From NCBI GenBank assembly GCA_019233165.1, contig JAFAMS010000178.1, positions 1-10,003 of the forward strand: a DNA stretch of 10,003 bases. Reading direction: 5' to 3'. Of this stretch, positions 1 to 6,401 are shown piece after piece; the stretch's first letter is position 1, and every line of letters begins with the position of its first letter. Source of the stretch: Vulcanimicrobiota bacterium. Lineage in GTDB: Bacteria; Vulcanimicrobiota; Vulcanimicrobiia; Vulcanimicrobiales; Vulcanimicrobiaceae. The notes below the pieces were generated by a model, which worked only from the letters and a program-made list of their open reading frames with translations, made no database searches and had not been told where the DNA came from. Position numbers and translations under genes: made by a program.

Positions 1-1
1 C

Positions 2-193
2 CCGAACGACGTCTTCGCAAAGGATCTCGGACTGCGCACGATTTGGATTCCGCATTCGTATCCGGCGTGCTCGCAGCACGCCGTCGACGAGCATCTCCTC
101 GGCTCGGTCGCGCGCGAAGCGCTTCAGCTGATGGCGGCGCTCTTTTGGGAGCTCGGGGAAAGCCCGCCGCGCTCGACGCGTTCGACCTCGTAG
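2..193 (+). CDS. M20-family metallopeptidase, C-terminal fragment (5' end outside window)
   Basis: An open frame enters from the left edge and stops at TAG 191-193, leaving 63 residues. It contains IPHSYPACSQHAVDEHLL followed by a helix ending MAALFWELGE. This matches the C-terminus of M20/ArgE/DapE-type zinc peptidases, where the His of the SQHAxxEH stretch is a metal ligand and the last helix closes the catalytic domain. The family hydrolyses amide bonds of acylated amino acids or dipeptides; the substrate cannot be read from this piece. The last ten or so residues (SPPRSTRSTS) look like non-conserved read-through, and the 3' end overlaps the convergent thymidine kinase gene by 70 bp. The family call rests on recognising one motif in a short fragment. 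Confidence 0.72.
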   Translation, partial: PNDVFAKDLGLRTIWIPHSYPACSQHAVDEHLLGSVAREALQLMAALFWELGESPPRSTRSTS

Positions 194-747
194 AAGCAAC
201 GTCCGCACATCGGAACGTAGCGGTGCTCGCCTTCGATCCCGATCTGCTCGCCGAGAACGATGCGGTTTCCGGCGTCGTCGATCCGCGGGTTCATCGTCGC
301 CTTCTTCCCGCAGCTGCAGACGGTCTTGAGCTCCTCCAAACTGTCGGCGAGCGTCAAGAGATACGCGGCGCCCGCGAACGGCTCGCCGACGAAATCGCTG
401 CGAATCCCGTAACAGATCACCGGAATCCCGAGCAGGTGCGCGACGCGGTGCAGCTGGCGGACCTGCGGCACCGTCAAGAATTGCGCTTCGTCGACGAGCA
501 AGCACGCAGGCTCCGCGCCGGGCCGCGACGCGAGCAGCTCGTAGAAGTCGAACGTCGCGTCGAACGTCGCCGCCCGCCGCTGAAGACCCAGCCGCGACGC
601 GATGACGCCGACGCCGTACCGGTTATCGAGAGCCGACGTGTAGATCCAGACGGCGCGGCCCAGTTCTTCGTAGTTGTGAGCGACTTGCAGTAGCGCCGTC
701 GATTTGCCGGCGTTCATCGCCGAATACCGGAAGTACAGCTTGGCCAT
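124..747 (-). CDS. tdk: Thymidine kinase (type II, EC 2.7.1.21)
   Basis: A 207-residue cytoplasmic salvage enzyme that phosphorylates thymidine to dTMP with ATP. It is collinear with E. coli Tdk. The Walker A P-loop is SAMNAGKST (residues 9-17), the Walker B/catalytic segment is LVDEAQFLT (84-92, with the catalytic Glu at 87), and CYGIRSDFVGEPF (112-124) matches the conserved CYGLRTDF region. The zinc site is formed by C144/C146 and C181/C184, with the thymidine-binding lasso around EHRYVP (174-179). The ATG at 747 is chosen because MAKLYFRYSAMNAGKST lines up with the family N-terminus; the frame stays open further upstream, but those 58 residues are not family-like. No Shine-Dalgarno is obvious. 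The 3' end overlaps the convergent M20 peptidase gene by 70 bp. All key residues are present, so it should be active. Confidence 0.96.
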   Translation of the reverse strand: MAKLYFRYSAMNAGKSTALLQVAHNYEELGRAVWIYTSALDNRYGVGVIASRLGLQRRAATFDATFDFYELLASRPGAEPACLLVDEAQFLTVPQVRQLHRVAHLLGIPVICYGIRSDFVGEPFAGAAYLLTLADSLEELKTVCSCGKKATMNPRIDDAGNRIVLGEQIGIEGEHRYVPMCGRCFYEVERVERGGLSPSSQKSAAIS

Positions 748-769
748 GGCGCGAGCGTGAGCCGAGAAG

Positions 770-787
770 GTGCCAGGTGCCTGGCAC
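770..787. repeat. Perfect palindrome (8-bp arms, 2-nt loop), possible REP-like element
   Basis: GTGCCAGGTGCCTGGCAC has arms 770-777 and 780-787 that are exact reverse complements around TG. It sits between the divergent tdk start (747) and the following membrane protein, and it includes the GTG used as that gene's start. I see no second copy in the window. Short GGTGCC/GGCACC palindromes of this kind occur as dispersed intergenic repeats in many bacteria; an operator is the alternative. Confidence 0.5.
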
Positions 788-1672
788 GGTATCGAGCAGG
801 TGTTGCGAACCCTCGGCCGCTTTCGACGGAAACCGACAGCCGACGCGTCCGCCGCGAGTTCCGACGGGGCCGAAGGCCATGAGGACGAGAGCGGCGGTAT
901 AGCCTTCGGCGATCTCGCCATTTGGATTCTGATCCCCGCTGCCGGGTACTTCGGCGGCGTCCTCTATCAGGCCGGCTTTGCGTACTATTACGGCCTGCCG
1001 GTCGAAGTTCTCAATACGGAATCGATCGCAGTCTTCGAAGCGTTTCAGTCCTACGTCGACATCCTCTTCAACCACTTCACCTGGACGTTCGTCGTCATCC
1101 TCGGCTTTCTGATCTATCTTGCGATCCTGCCGAAATCGTTTTACCAGCGCTGGGGAGCGCCGATCCTAACGCTCGCGGTCGGAGCGTTCCTCGTGTCGTT
1201 CAGCGTACGGCCGATCACGTGGGCGCTCGCCGGTTTCATCGTCGTCATCGCGCTTCAGCTTTTCGCCGCCCGCTTTCCGACGGCGCACGTCTCGACCGTG
1301 AATCCGTTCGCGGCGAAGATGGCCGCAATCTTTATCTTCTTATTCGCGAGCCTTTTCGCCGTCGGATACGGGTCTGCATACTATCAGAAACAGTATTACA
1401 TCACCGACGGCAAAACGCACTTCGTCGTCCTCGCCTTTCAGGGGACCGATATGGTCGTGGTGCCGCTCGTCGATGCAAGCTGCAAGAACGCGAAGGACCT
1501 GCCCGAGACGCTACAGGGCTACTACTTCGGCGACGACGTAAAGATCTATTCGCTCGGCGATGCCGACACGCCGGAGTTCCACCTGTACGACACCGACGGA
1601 CTCCGCGATGCGGGGACGTGCGGCTCCGGCCCGGCCCCGCCGCAAGGCTGGAAGGACTTCTTCTTTATCTAG
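770..1672 (+). CDS. Hypothetical five-helix membrane protein with C-terminal extracytoplasmic domain
   Basis: A 300-residue protein I cannot assign to a family. Residues 1-45 are charged and polar (RKPT...GHEDESGG) and likely cytoplasmic. Hydrophobic segments lie at about 48-70, 105-121, 130-146, 149-167 and 182-203. Five helices with an Arg-rich N-terminus inside would put the C-terminal domain (about 205-300) outside. That domain has two Cys (238, 284) that could form a disulfide, and it is rich in aromatic and acidic residues. The start is uncertain: GTG 770 lies inside a palindrome with GAGAAGG directly abutting it, and GTG 800 is an alternative. It is divergent from tdk, and its TAG overlaps the stop of the convergent cupin gene by 4 bp (CTAG). 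Codon usage and membrane periodicity support a real gene. Confidence 0.75.
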   Translation: MPGAWHGIEQVLRTLGRFRRKPTADASAASSDGAEGHEDESGGIAFGDLAIWILIPAAGYFGGVLYQAGFAYYYGLPVEVLNTESIAVFEAFQSYVDILFNHFTWTFVVILGFLIYLAILPKSFYQRWGAPILTLAVGAFLVSFSVRPITWALAGFIVVIALQLFAARFPTAHVSTVNPFAAKMAAIFIFLFASLFAVGYGSAYYQKQYYITDGKTHFVVLAFQGTDMVVVPLVDASCKNAKDLPETLQGYYFGDDVKIYSLGDADTPEFHLYDTDGLRDAGTCGSGPAPPQGWKDFFFI

Positions 1673-2055
1673 TTGCTCGAAGCGAACGCCGGGGTCGTCG
1701 CTCCCTGAGCGTACCGCTGCTCGTACTCTTCGCGATTCGGCGTGAAGACGTCGACGACGACGCAGCGCTCCGGGAACGACGCCGAGTGCGGGACGTTGCT
1801 CCCCACGACGTACATGTCTCCGGGATGGAGCGTTCGCTCCTCACCGTTCGCGTATCGCATCGTGATCGCGCCTTCGAGGACCACCCCCGCTTGGGCGATC
1901 TCGTGGTGGTGCAGGGGCACCTCGCCGCACGCGGGCGGCTCAAAGACCCAATAGACGAGCGTCATTCCGTCGCCCGGAAGCACCGACCACGAGATCCCCG
2001 GCGCGAACGGTTTGAGTTGTTTCTTCGACAGTGCAACGGCGTACGGTTGGTTCAT
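1669..2055 (-). CDS. Small single-domain cupin protein
   Basis: A 128-residue cytoplasmic protein with one cupin barrel. Motif 1 is GEVPLHHHEIAQAGVVLEG (residues 44-62), with likely metal ligands H49 and H51 and a Glu/Gln at 52/55. Motif 2 is LHPGDMYVVGSNVPH (76-90), with H90 as the last ligand. This arrangement is typical of small mononuclear-metal cupins, which include sugar isomerases, dioxygenases and ligand-binding proteins. The substrate is not predictable from sequence. ATG 2055 is preferred because the protein then begins at MNQPYAVALSKKQL; a more upstream ATG at 2100 would add 15 Arg-rich residues. It is divergent from the exported protein gene and convergent with the membrane protein gene (4-bp stop overlap). 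Confidence 0.85.
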   Translation of the reverse strand: MNQPYAVALSKKQLKPFAPGISWSVLPGDGMTLVYWVFEPPACGEVPLHHHEIAQAGVVLEGAITMRYANGEERTLHPGDMYVVGSNVPHSASFPERCVVVDVFTPNREEYEQRYAQGATTPAFASSN

Positions 2056-2098
2056 GGCGCGGCGGGTTTCGGCGGCGGGCCTGCGAATCACTCCCGCC

Positions 2099-2614
2099 AT
2101 GCGGCTCTTTTGTCTCGCCGGCGCCTTGCTATTGCTCGGCGCGCAATACTCCGGTCCGAAGCCGATTGCGGTGATGCACTGTCAACCCTGGCCTCCGGGC
2201 TTCTCGGTTTCGCCCGCGTTCGTCAGCGGATACTATCCGCAGGCGGGAAACTTCAAGTGGCGCGACGTCTATGGCAGCGCGTACCATCAGCCGCCGTTGG
2301 TCGTCCCCGGGCCAAGCCTTACGGTGCACTTCGAAAACGTCTCGGCGATGGCGCTGAGCGAGATCGAGTGGGGACTCGTCCGCAAGGGAAAACTGATCGC
2401 CGAGGCCCGCGACGTCGGAGCGTTCGCACCGGGCGGAGAGATCAGGCGCCGCTACGGGCTGAATCCCGCAGTCTTTCCGATCGACGCCATCCCGCATTGC
2501 ATCGCGCTCCACGCGATGTGGAAAAACGGGACGACTTGGACGAACCCGAACCTGCCGCCGAAGGAGAAAGCGCTCTTCTTACCGGCCACCCAAGCGCACC
2601 CACAAACGCACTGA
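2099..2614 (+). CDS. Small exported hypothetical protein
   Basis: A 171-residue protein that begins [16 protein letters not shown], a short but convincing signal peptide (basic n-region, Leu/Ala-rich core), so it is probably secreted or periplasmic. The mature part has two Cys (28 and 134) that could pair, a beta-rich centre ([29 protein letters not shown]) and a Pro/Lys-rich tail. I do not recognise the family. An in-frame ATG at 2054 would give a longer n-region (MARRVSAAGLRITPA) and has a TACGGT hexamer 6 nt upstream, so it is a real alternative start. The TGA at 2612-2614 lies 4 bp from the stop of the convergent second cupin gene. Confidence 0.75.
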   Translation: MRLFCLAGALLLLGAQYSGPKPIAVMHCQPWPPGFSVSPAFVSGYYPQAGNFKWRDVYGSAYHQPPLVVPGPSLTVHFENVSAMALSEIEWGLVRKGKLIAEARDVGAFAPGGEIRRRYGLNPAVFPIDAIPHCIALHAMWKNGTTWTNPNLPPKEKALFLPATQAHPQTH

Positions 2615-2618
2615 GCGG

Positions 2619-3098
2619 TCATTCCTCGCCGTCGAAGTAGTCCAGCGTTTCCGAACGAATGTTGCGGCGCTCCGGAATCGGAACGCCCCATTTGTTGCTG
2701 TCCGGGTAGTACCACGCTTCGCCGACCGGATTGTCGGCAACGACGACGACGAGCAAGTCGTCGCTGCCGGTGTTTGTCAGTGCGTGAGCTTCACCCGGCC
2801 GAAAGACGAAAGCGTCGCCCGCCTCGATCGGCGTCGTTCCGGCGTCGTCTCGCGCGGTCCCGGTTCCCGAAAGGACGTAGTAAAACTCCCACTGCGCGCT
2901 GTGGGAGTGGTACGGATACGGCGTCGCGCCCGGCGGAACGCGCAGGATCTCGACGTCGAAAGGATGCCGCTCCAAGAGATCGGTCGAGCGCGGCTGTCGG
3001 CCGAGCGCGATCGAGACCTCCTTTCCGGCTCCCCGAAACTTGCCTTTGGGCGAGCGCCACGTGTCTTCTTTAATCTCGCGAACGTTGACTTTACGCAT
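2619..3098 (-). CDS. Cupin domain protein
   Basis: A 159-residue single-cupin protein starting [14 protein letters not shown]. Motif 1 spans [22 protein letters not shown] (residues 57-78), with ligands H64, H66 and E71. Motif 2 is [19 protein letters not shown] (91-109), with H105. The tail has the YYPDSNKWG stretch (130-138) often seen at the end of small cupins that follow a regulatory or sugar-binding theme. It is a likely metal-binding cytoplasmic protein with unknown ligand. It is not a close duplicate of the cupin at 1669-2055: the metal motifs agree, but the flanking sequence differs. ATG 3098 is chosen over the upstream ATG (3161) because a strong promoter (TACAAT) ends 7 bases before it. 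It is divergent from the BNR-MoaD operon. Confidence 0.87.
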   Translation of the reverse strand: MRKVNVREIKEDTWRSPKGKFRGAGKEVSIALGRQPRSTDLLERHPFDVEILRVPPGATPYPYHSHSAQWEFYYVLSGTGTARDDAGTTPIEAGDAFVFRPGEAHALTNTGSDDLLVVVVADNPVGEAWYYPDSNKWGVPIPERRNIRSETLDYFDGEE

Positions 3099-3104
3099 CG
3101 TTGG

Positions 3105-3133
3105 ATTGTAGCGCCGAAAGCGCGCGATGACCA
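3105..3133 (-). promoter_or_regulatory. Sigma-70-like promoter for the second cupin gene, leaderless layout
   Basis: On the minus strand TGGTCA (3133-3128) is followed after exactly 17 bp by TACAAT (3110-3105), a 4/6 plus 5/6 match to TTGACA-17-TATAAT. Only six bases (CCAACG) separate the -10 box from the ATG at 3098, so transcription should begin at or next to the start codon, with no leader or Shine-Dalgarno. Confidence 0.6.
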
Positions 3134-3194
3134 CGGTATGAAAGGCGCCGCCCAGAAGCAAGGGGGGCGAAGACGCGGCGCGAAGGCGCGCCGC

Positions 3195-4310
3195 ATGAGC
3201 AAAGTACGTGTGTTGGTAGGTACGCGCAAGGGCGGCTTCGTGCTGACGTCCGACGGGAAGCGCGAAAAATGGGACGTTTCAGGGCCGCATTTCGCCGGCT
3301 GGGAGATCTATCACATCAAGGGATCCCCCGCCGACCCGAACCGATTGTACGCCTCGCAAACGAGCGGATGGTTCGGACAACAGGTGCAACGCTCGGACGA
3401 CGGCGGCAAGACGTGGAATCCCGTCGGGAACGAGTTCAAATACGATGGCGTCCCGGGGACGCATCAATGGTACGACGGAACGCCGCACCCTTGGGAGTTC
3501 GCGCGGGTTTGGCATTTCGAACCGTCGCTCACCGATCCGGACACCGTTTATGCCGGCGTCGAGGATGCTGCACTCTTCAAGACGACCGACGGCGGGAAGA
3601 CCTGGAAAGAGCTTTCCGGGCTGCGTGAGCACGGCTCCGGACCCAAATGGCAGCCGGGTGCCGGCGGAATGTGCCTGCACACGATCATCCTCGATCCCAA
3701 AGATCCGAATCGAATCTACATCGCGATCTCGGCGGCGGGTGCGTTTCGAAGCGACGACGCGGGGAAGAGCTGGAAGCCGATCAATCGCGGGTTGAAGTCG
3801 GCGCAGATCCCCGACCCCGATGCCGAGGTCGGACATTGCGTCCACCACGTAGCGATGCATCCTTCTCGGCCAAACGTGCTCTTCATGCAGAAGCATTGGG
3901 ACGTCATGCGCAGCGACGACGGCGGCGAAAACTGGCGCGAGGTCAGCGGGAATCTCCCGACCGATTTCGGCTTCCCGATCGACGTTCACGCGCACGATCC
4001 TGAAACGATCTACGTCGTCCCGATCAAGAGCGACTCCGAGCATTATCCAATCGATGGGCAGCTGCGCGTCTACCGCAGCCGCTCCGGCGGAAACGAGTGG
4101 GAGCCGCTCACCAAGGGACTCCCGCAGAGCAACTGCTACGTCAACGTCCTTCGCGACGCGATGGCCGTCGACTCGCTCGACAAATGCGGGATCTACTTCG
4201 GAACGACCGGCGGTCAAGTCTACGGCTCGGCCGACGAAGGCAAGAGCTGGTCTGCGATCGTTCGCGATCTCCCCGCCGTGCTCTCGGTCGAGGTGCAGAC
4301 GCTGGCGTGA
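3195..4310 (+). CDS. Cytoplasmic BNR/Asp-box beta-propeller protein (sialidase-like fold)
   Basis: A 371-residue protein built of repeated Asp-box (S-x-D-x-G-x-x-W) motifs: SDDGGKTW (67-74), TTDGGKTW (130-137), SDDAGKSW (186-193), SDDGGENW (240-247), SRSGGNEW (295-302, degenerate) and SADEGKSW (345-352). This spacing of roughly 50-60 residues indicates a six- or seven-bladed propeller of the VPS10/sialidase/YCF48 superfamily. Such proteins are often annotated as exo-alpha-sialidase, but I see no sialidase Arg triad or FRIP motif, so glycosidase activity should not be assumed. There is no signal peptide, which suggests a cytoplasmic protein. ATG 3195 is chosen for its GAAGG ribosome-binding site (3182-3186); an in-frame ATG at 3138 would add a basic 19-residue leader. 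The TGA overlaps the GTG of the MoaD-like gene, so the two are translationally coupled. Confidence 0.9.
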   Translation: MSKVRVLVGTRKGGFVLTSDGKREKWDVSGPHFAGWEIYHIKGSPADPNRLYASQTSGWFGQQVQRSDDGGKTWNPVGNEFKYDGVPGTHQWYDGTPHPWEFARVWHFEPSLTDPDTVYAGVEDAALFKTTDGGKTWKELSGLREHGSGPKWQPGAGGMCLHTIILDPKDPNRIYIAISAAGAFRSDDAGKSWKPINRGLKSAQIPDPDAEVGHCVHHVAMHPSRPNVLFMQKHWDVMRSDDGGENWREVSGNLPTDFGFPIDVHAHDPETIYVVPIKSDSEHYPIDGQLRVYRSRSGGNEWEPLTKGLPQSNCYVNVLRDAMAVDSLDKCGIYFGTTGGQVYGSADEGKSWSAIVRDLPAVLSVEVQTLA

Positions 4311-4606
4311 TCAAGGTGGTTCTGCCGGCGCATCTCAAGACGCTTGCGCGCGTCGACGGCGACGTCGAGCTCGATCTCGACGGCGCGCGGCCGACGACCG
4401 CCGCGATCCTCGACGCGCTGGAGGCGCGCTTCCCGGCCTTGCGCGGGACGATGCGGGATCACGCGACGCAGCGGCGCCGGCCGTTCGTCCGCTTCTTCGC
4501 CTGCGAGCGGGATCTCTCGCACGACGCACCGGACGCCCCGCTCCCTGACGCGGTCGTCGCCGGAACCGAGCCGTTCTTCGTGATCGGCGCGATGGCGGGC
4601 GGTTAG
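4307..4606 (+). CDS. MoaD/ThiS-family ubiquitin-like protein ending in Gly-Gly
   Basis: A 99-residue protein starting [18 protein letters not shown] and ending [10 protein letters not shown]. The N-terminal strand pair, the central helix ([18 protein letters not shown], 30-47) and the terminal Gly-Gly at 98-99 are the signature of beta-grasp sulfur carriers such as MoaD and ThiS. Their C-terminus is adenylated by an E1-like enzyme and then thiocarboxylated, or in some lineages attached to proteins. No MoaE, E1/MoeB or JAB protease gene is in the window, so it is unlikely to be the housekeeping MoaD. The start is GTG 4307, sharing GTGA with the stop of the BNR propeller gene; GAGG at 4290-4293 is a plausible ribosome-binding site. 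The stop overlaps the convergent amidohydrolase stop by 4 bp. Confidence 0.86.
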   Translation: MIKVVLPAHLKTLARVDGDVELDLDGARPTTAAILDALEARFPALRGTMRDHATQRRRPFVRFFACERDLSHDAPDAPLPDAVVAGTEPFFVIGAMAGG

Positions 4607-5445
4607 CCGAGGCCGTAAAAGCCGGTTGCCGTCTCACCCATGACCGCGGCGCGCTCGGTCGCTGAGAGGCCGTCGAGCATCGCGACCGTCTGCGCCCACG
4701 TCGTCTTGTAGTCGGCGCCGAGGTTCGAGACCGGCCAGTTGCTGCCGATCATCACGCGCCGCGGACCGAACGTTTCGATGACGTAGTCGACGTAGGGCTG
4801 CAGCTGCGCTTTGGTGGGATTCGAGAGCGTCGCGACGTTGAGGATTCCCGAAAGCTTAACGTAGACGTTCGGATGTTGCGCGGCGCGCTTCATCAGCGAA
4901 GCCCACGGCTCCCAGATCCCTTCGGCGGCCGCGGGTTTCCCCAAATGGTCGATCACGTGCTTGAGCGCGGGGATTCGCTCGGAGACGGTGTTCGCATGCT
5001 CCAGATGACGCACGATCGTCGCGGTGCTGTCCCAGGTGTAGCCGCGTTCCGCGACGAGCGCGAGACTTTCAAGTACGCTCGGGCGGACCAGCCAATCCGG
5101 ATCGGGCTCCCAGATGATCATATGCCGGAATCCCTTTACTTCCGGCTCTCCCGCATACGCGTCGAGCGCGCGCTCCGTCGCGCGCGGATCGTCGAGCGGC
5201 GCCCAGCCGACGACCCCGCCGATGAAGCGATGGCGGCGCGCCGACTCGACCATGAACGCCGTGTCTTCGAGATTGTCGCCGGCCTGAACGATCACGGTCC
5301 GATCGACGCCGTTCTCGCGCGCCAACGCGTCGAGCTCGTCGCCGAGAAAGTCGCGGCGTAGCGGCGCCATTTGTTCGCGCGCCTCGAGCCAAGGCTTGAA
5401 CCCCGGCTTGTAGCGCCACAGATGGTGGTGTGCGTCGACGATCAC
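4603..5445 (-). CDS. Amidohydrolase family 2 protein (COG3618, sugar-lactonase-like)
   Basis: A 280-residue TIM-barrel metal-dependent hydrolase. It opens with VDAHHHLW (HxH at residues 6 and 8). GFRHMIIWEPDPDWL (106-118) and VIDHLGKP (164-171) follow, and GSNWPVSNL (234-242) sits near the end. This set fits COG3618, which includes L-fucono- and L-rhamnono-lactonases and 2-pyrone-4,6-dicarboxylate lactonase; the substrate here is undetermined. The usual GSDWPV Asp, a catalytic or metal residue, is Asn236. GTG 5445 is taken as start because MIVDAHHH matches the family; an in-frame ATG at 5502 would overlap the divergent epimerase gene. It is convergent with the MoaD-like gene, sharing TTAG. 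Confidence 0.88.
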   Translation of the reverse strand: MIVDAHHHLWRYKPGFKPWLEAREQMAPLRRDFLGDELDALARENGVDRTVIVQAGDNLEDTAFMVESARRHRFIGGVVGWAPLDDPRATERALDAYAGEPEVKGFRHMIIWEPDPDWLVRPSVLESLALVAERGYTWDSTATIVRHLEHANTVSERIPALKHVIDHLGKPAAAEGIWEPWASLMKRAAQHPNVYVKLSGILNVATLSNPTKAQLQPYVDYVIETFGPRRVMIGSNWPVSNLGADYKTTWAQTVAMLDGLSATERAAVMGETATGFYGLG

Positions 5446-5495
5446 CGCTTGCGTATTCTCAAGGGAACGGCACCGTCCTCGCCGGATGTGGACGG

Positions 5496-6377
5496 ATGCC
5501 ACCGACGCTTACGAACGGCGCGGGCCATCGCGTCACCCTCAACACGCTGGGAGCCGCGATCGCGGGAATTTACCTCGCCGGCGGGGACGGCGGCGTCGCG
5601 TGCGTCACCGTCGATGCCGGCGGTAGTGCCGGGAAGACGATCGGCCGCTACGCCAATCGAATCGCGCGCGGCGAATTCGTTCTCGACGGAACGACGTATA
5701 AGTTGCCGGTGAACGAGGGACGAAACACGCTGCACGGCGGTCCCGACGGTTTTTCGAAACGCGAGTGGCGTATCGCCGGCGAAAGCGCGGGCAGCATTGA
5801 ATTCGCGCTGCACAGCCCCGACGGAGATCAGGGCTTCCCGGGAACCATGGAATGCCGGGTCCGATACACCTGGAGCGACGACGATGCGCTGCGCATCGAC
5901 TATGAGGCCACTACGGACAAGCCGACGGTGATCAATCTCACGAACCACGTCTACTTCAACTTGACCGCAGATCCGGCTGCGTCGATCGCCGCCCACGAGT
6001 TGGAGATCCCGGCATCGGCATATACGCCGCTCGACGCCGAGTTGATCCCGACCGGCGAGATCGCCGCCGTCGCCGGCACGTCGCGCGATTTCCGGAAGCG
6101 CCGCCCGATCGGCAACGAAAAGTTTGACTGCAACTTCGCACTCGACGGCGCCGACGGATCGTTGCGGCACGCGGCGACGATGCACGAGCCTGCGAGCGGC
6201 CGGACGCTCGTCGTCGAGACGACGCAGCCCGGGCTTCAGCTCTATACCGGAAAACCCGGCGCCGTCGCGCTCGAGACGCAGCATTTCGCCGACGCCCCGC
6301 ACCATCCCAATTTTCGCAGCACCGTGCTGCGGCCGGGGCAAACGTTCCGCGCGACGACGGTGTACCGCTTCGAATGA
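5496..6377 (+). CDS. galM: Aldose 1-epimerase (galactose mutarotase family)
   Basis: A 293-residue cytoplasmic enzyme that interconverts alpha and beta anomers of hexoses, a step in galactose and related sugar catabolism. Signature segments in order are GRYANRIARGEF (50-61), NEGRNTLHGG (73-82, H80), NLTNHVYFNL (147-156, catalytic acid H151), NEKFDCNF (207-214, D211) and ALETQHFADAPHHPNF (258-273, catalytic base E260). The His that normally follows D211 (DHNF) is Cys here. Length fits the family, and there is no signal peptide. ATG 5496 is the first start in frame with MPPTLTNGAG; 50 bp separate it from the divergent amidohydrolase GTG. TATTCT at 5454-5459 could be its -10 box, but no good -35 accompanies it. 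Sugar specificity cannot be read from sequence. Confidence 0.94.
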   Translation: MPPTLTNGAGHRVTLNTLGAAIAGIYLAGGDGGVACVTVDAGGSAGKTIGRYANRIARGEFVLDGTTYKLPVNEGRNTLHGGPDGFSKREWRIAGESAGSIEFALHSPDGDQGFPGTMECRVRYTWSDDDALRIDYEATTDKPTVINLTNHVYFNLTADPAASIAAHELEIPASAYTPLDAELIPTGEIAAVAGTSRDFRKRRPIGNEKFDCNFALDGADGSLRHAATMHEPASGRTLVVETTQPGLQLYTGKPGAVALETQHFADAPHHPNFRSTVLRPGQTFRATTVYRFE

Positions 6378-6401
6378 AGGCGGCGAAAAAGCCGGAATAG
6401 C

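Noticed and set aside
2055..2619. The two cupin genes as a recent tandem duplication
   Set aside because: They share only the generic cupin metal motifs; their termini and inter-motif sequences differ, and a gene of the opposite strand lies between them.
922..2640. A 572-codon plus-strand open frame crossing the membrane protein, cupin and exported protein genes
   Set aside because: Its product is Arg-rich with no fold signature and it runs through three well-supported genes in other frames or strands. Long spurious frames are expected at this GC content.
3279..4217. A 312-codon minus-strand open frame opposite the BNR propeller gene
   Set aside because: It mirrors the Asp-box repeats on the other strand and has no recognisable domain; the plus-strand frame has six Asp boxes.
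3195..4310. Annotation of the propeller as a true sialidase
   Set aside because: Asp boxes show the fold only. I see no FRIP motif, no catalytic Arg triad or Tyr/Glu pair, and no signal peptide, so a glycosidase call is not supported.
4307..4606. Annotation of the beta-grasp protein as molybdopterin synthase small subunit
   Set aside because: No moaE or other molybdenum-cofactor gene is adjacent, and it is coupled to a propeller gene instead; a family-level call is safer.
5442..6341. A 299-codon minus-strand open frame opposite the aldose epimerase gene
   Set aside because: The plus-strand frame has every GalM motif; the minus-strand product is Arg/Val-rich with none.
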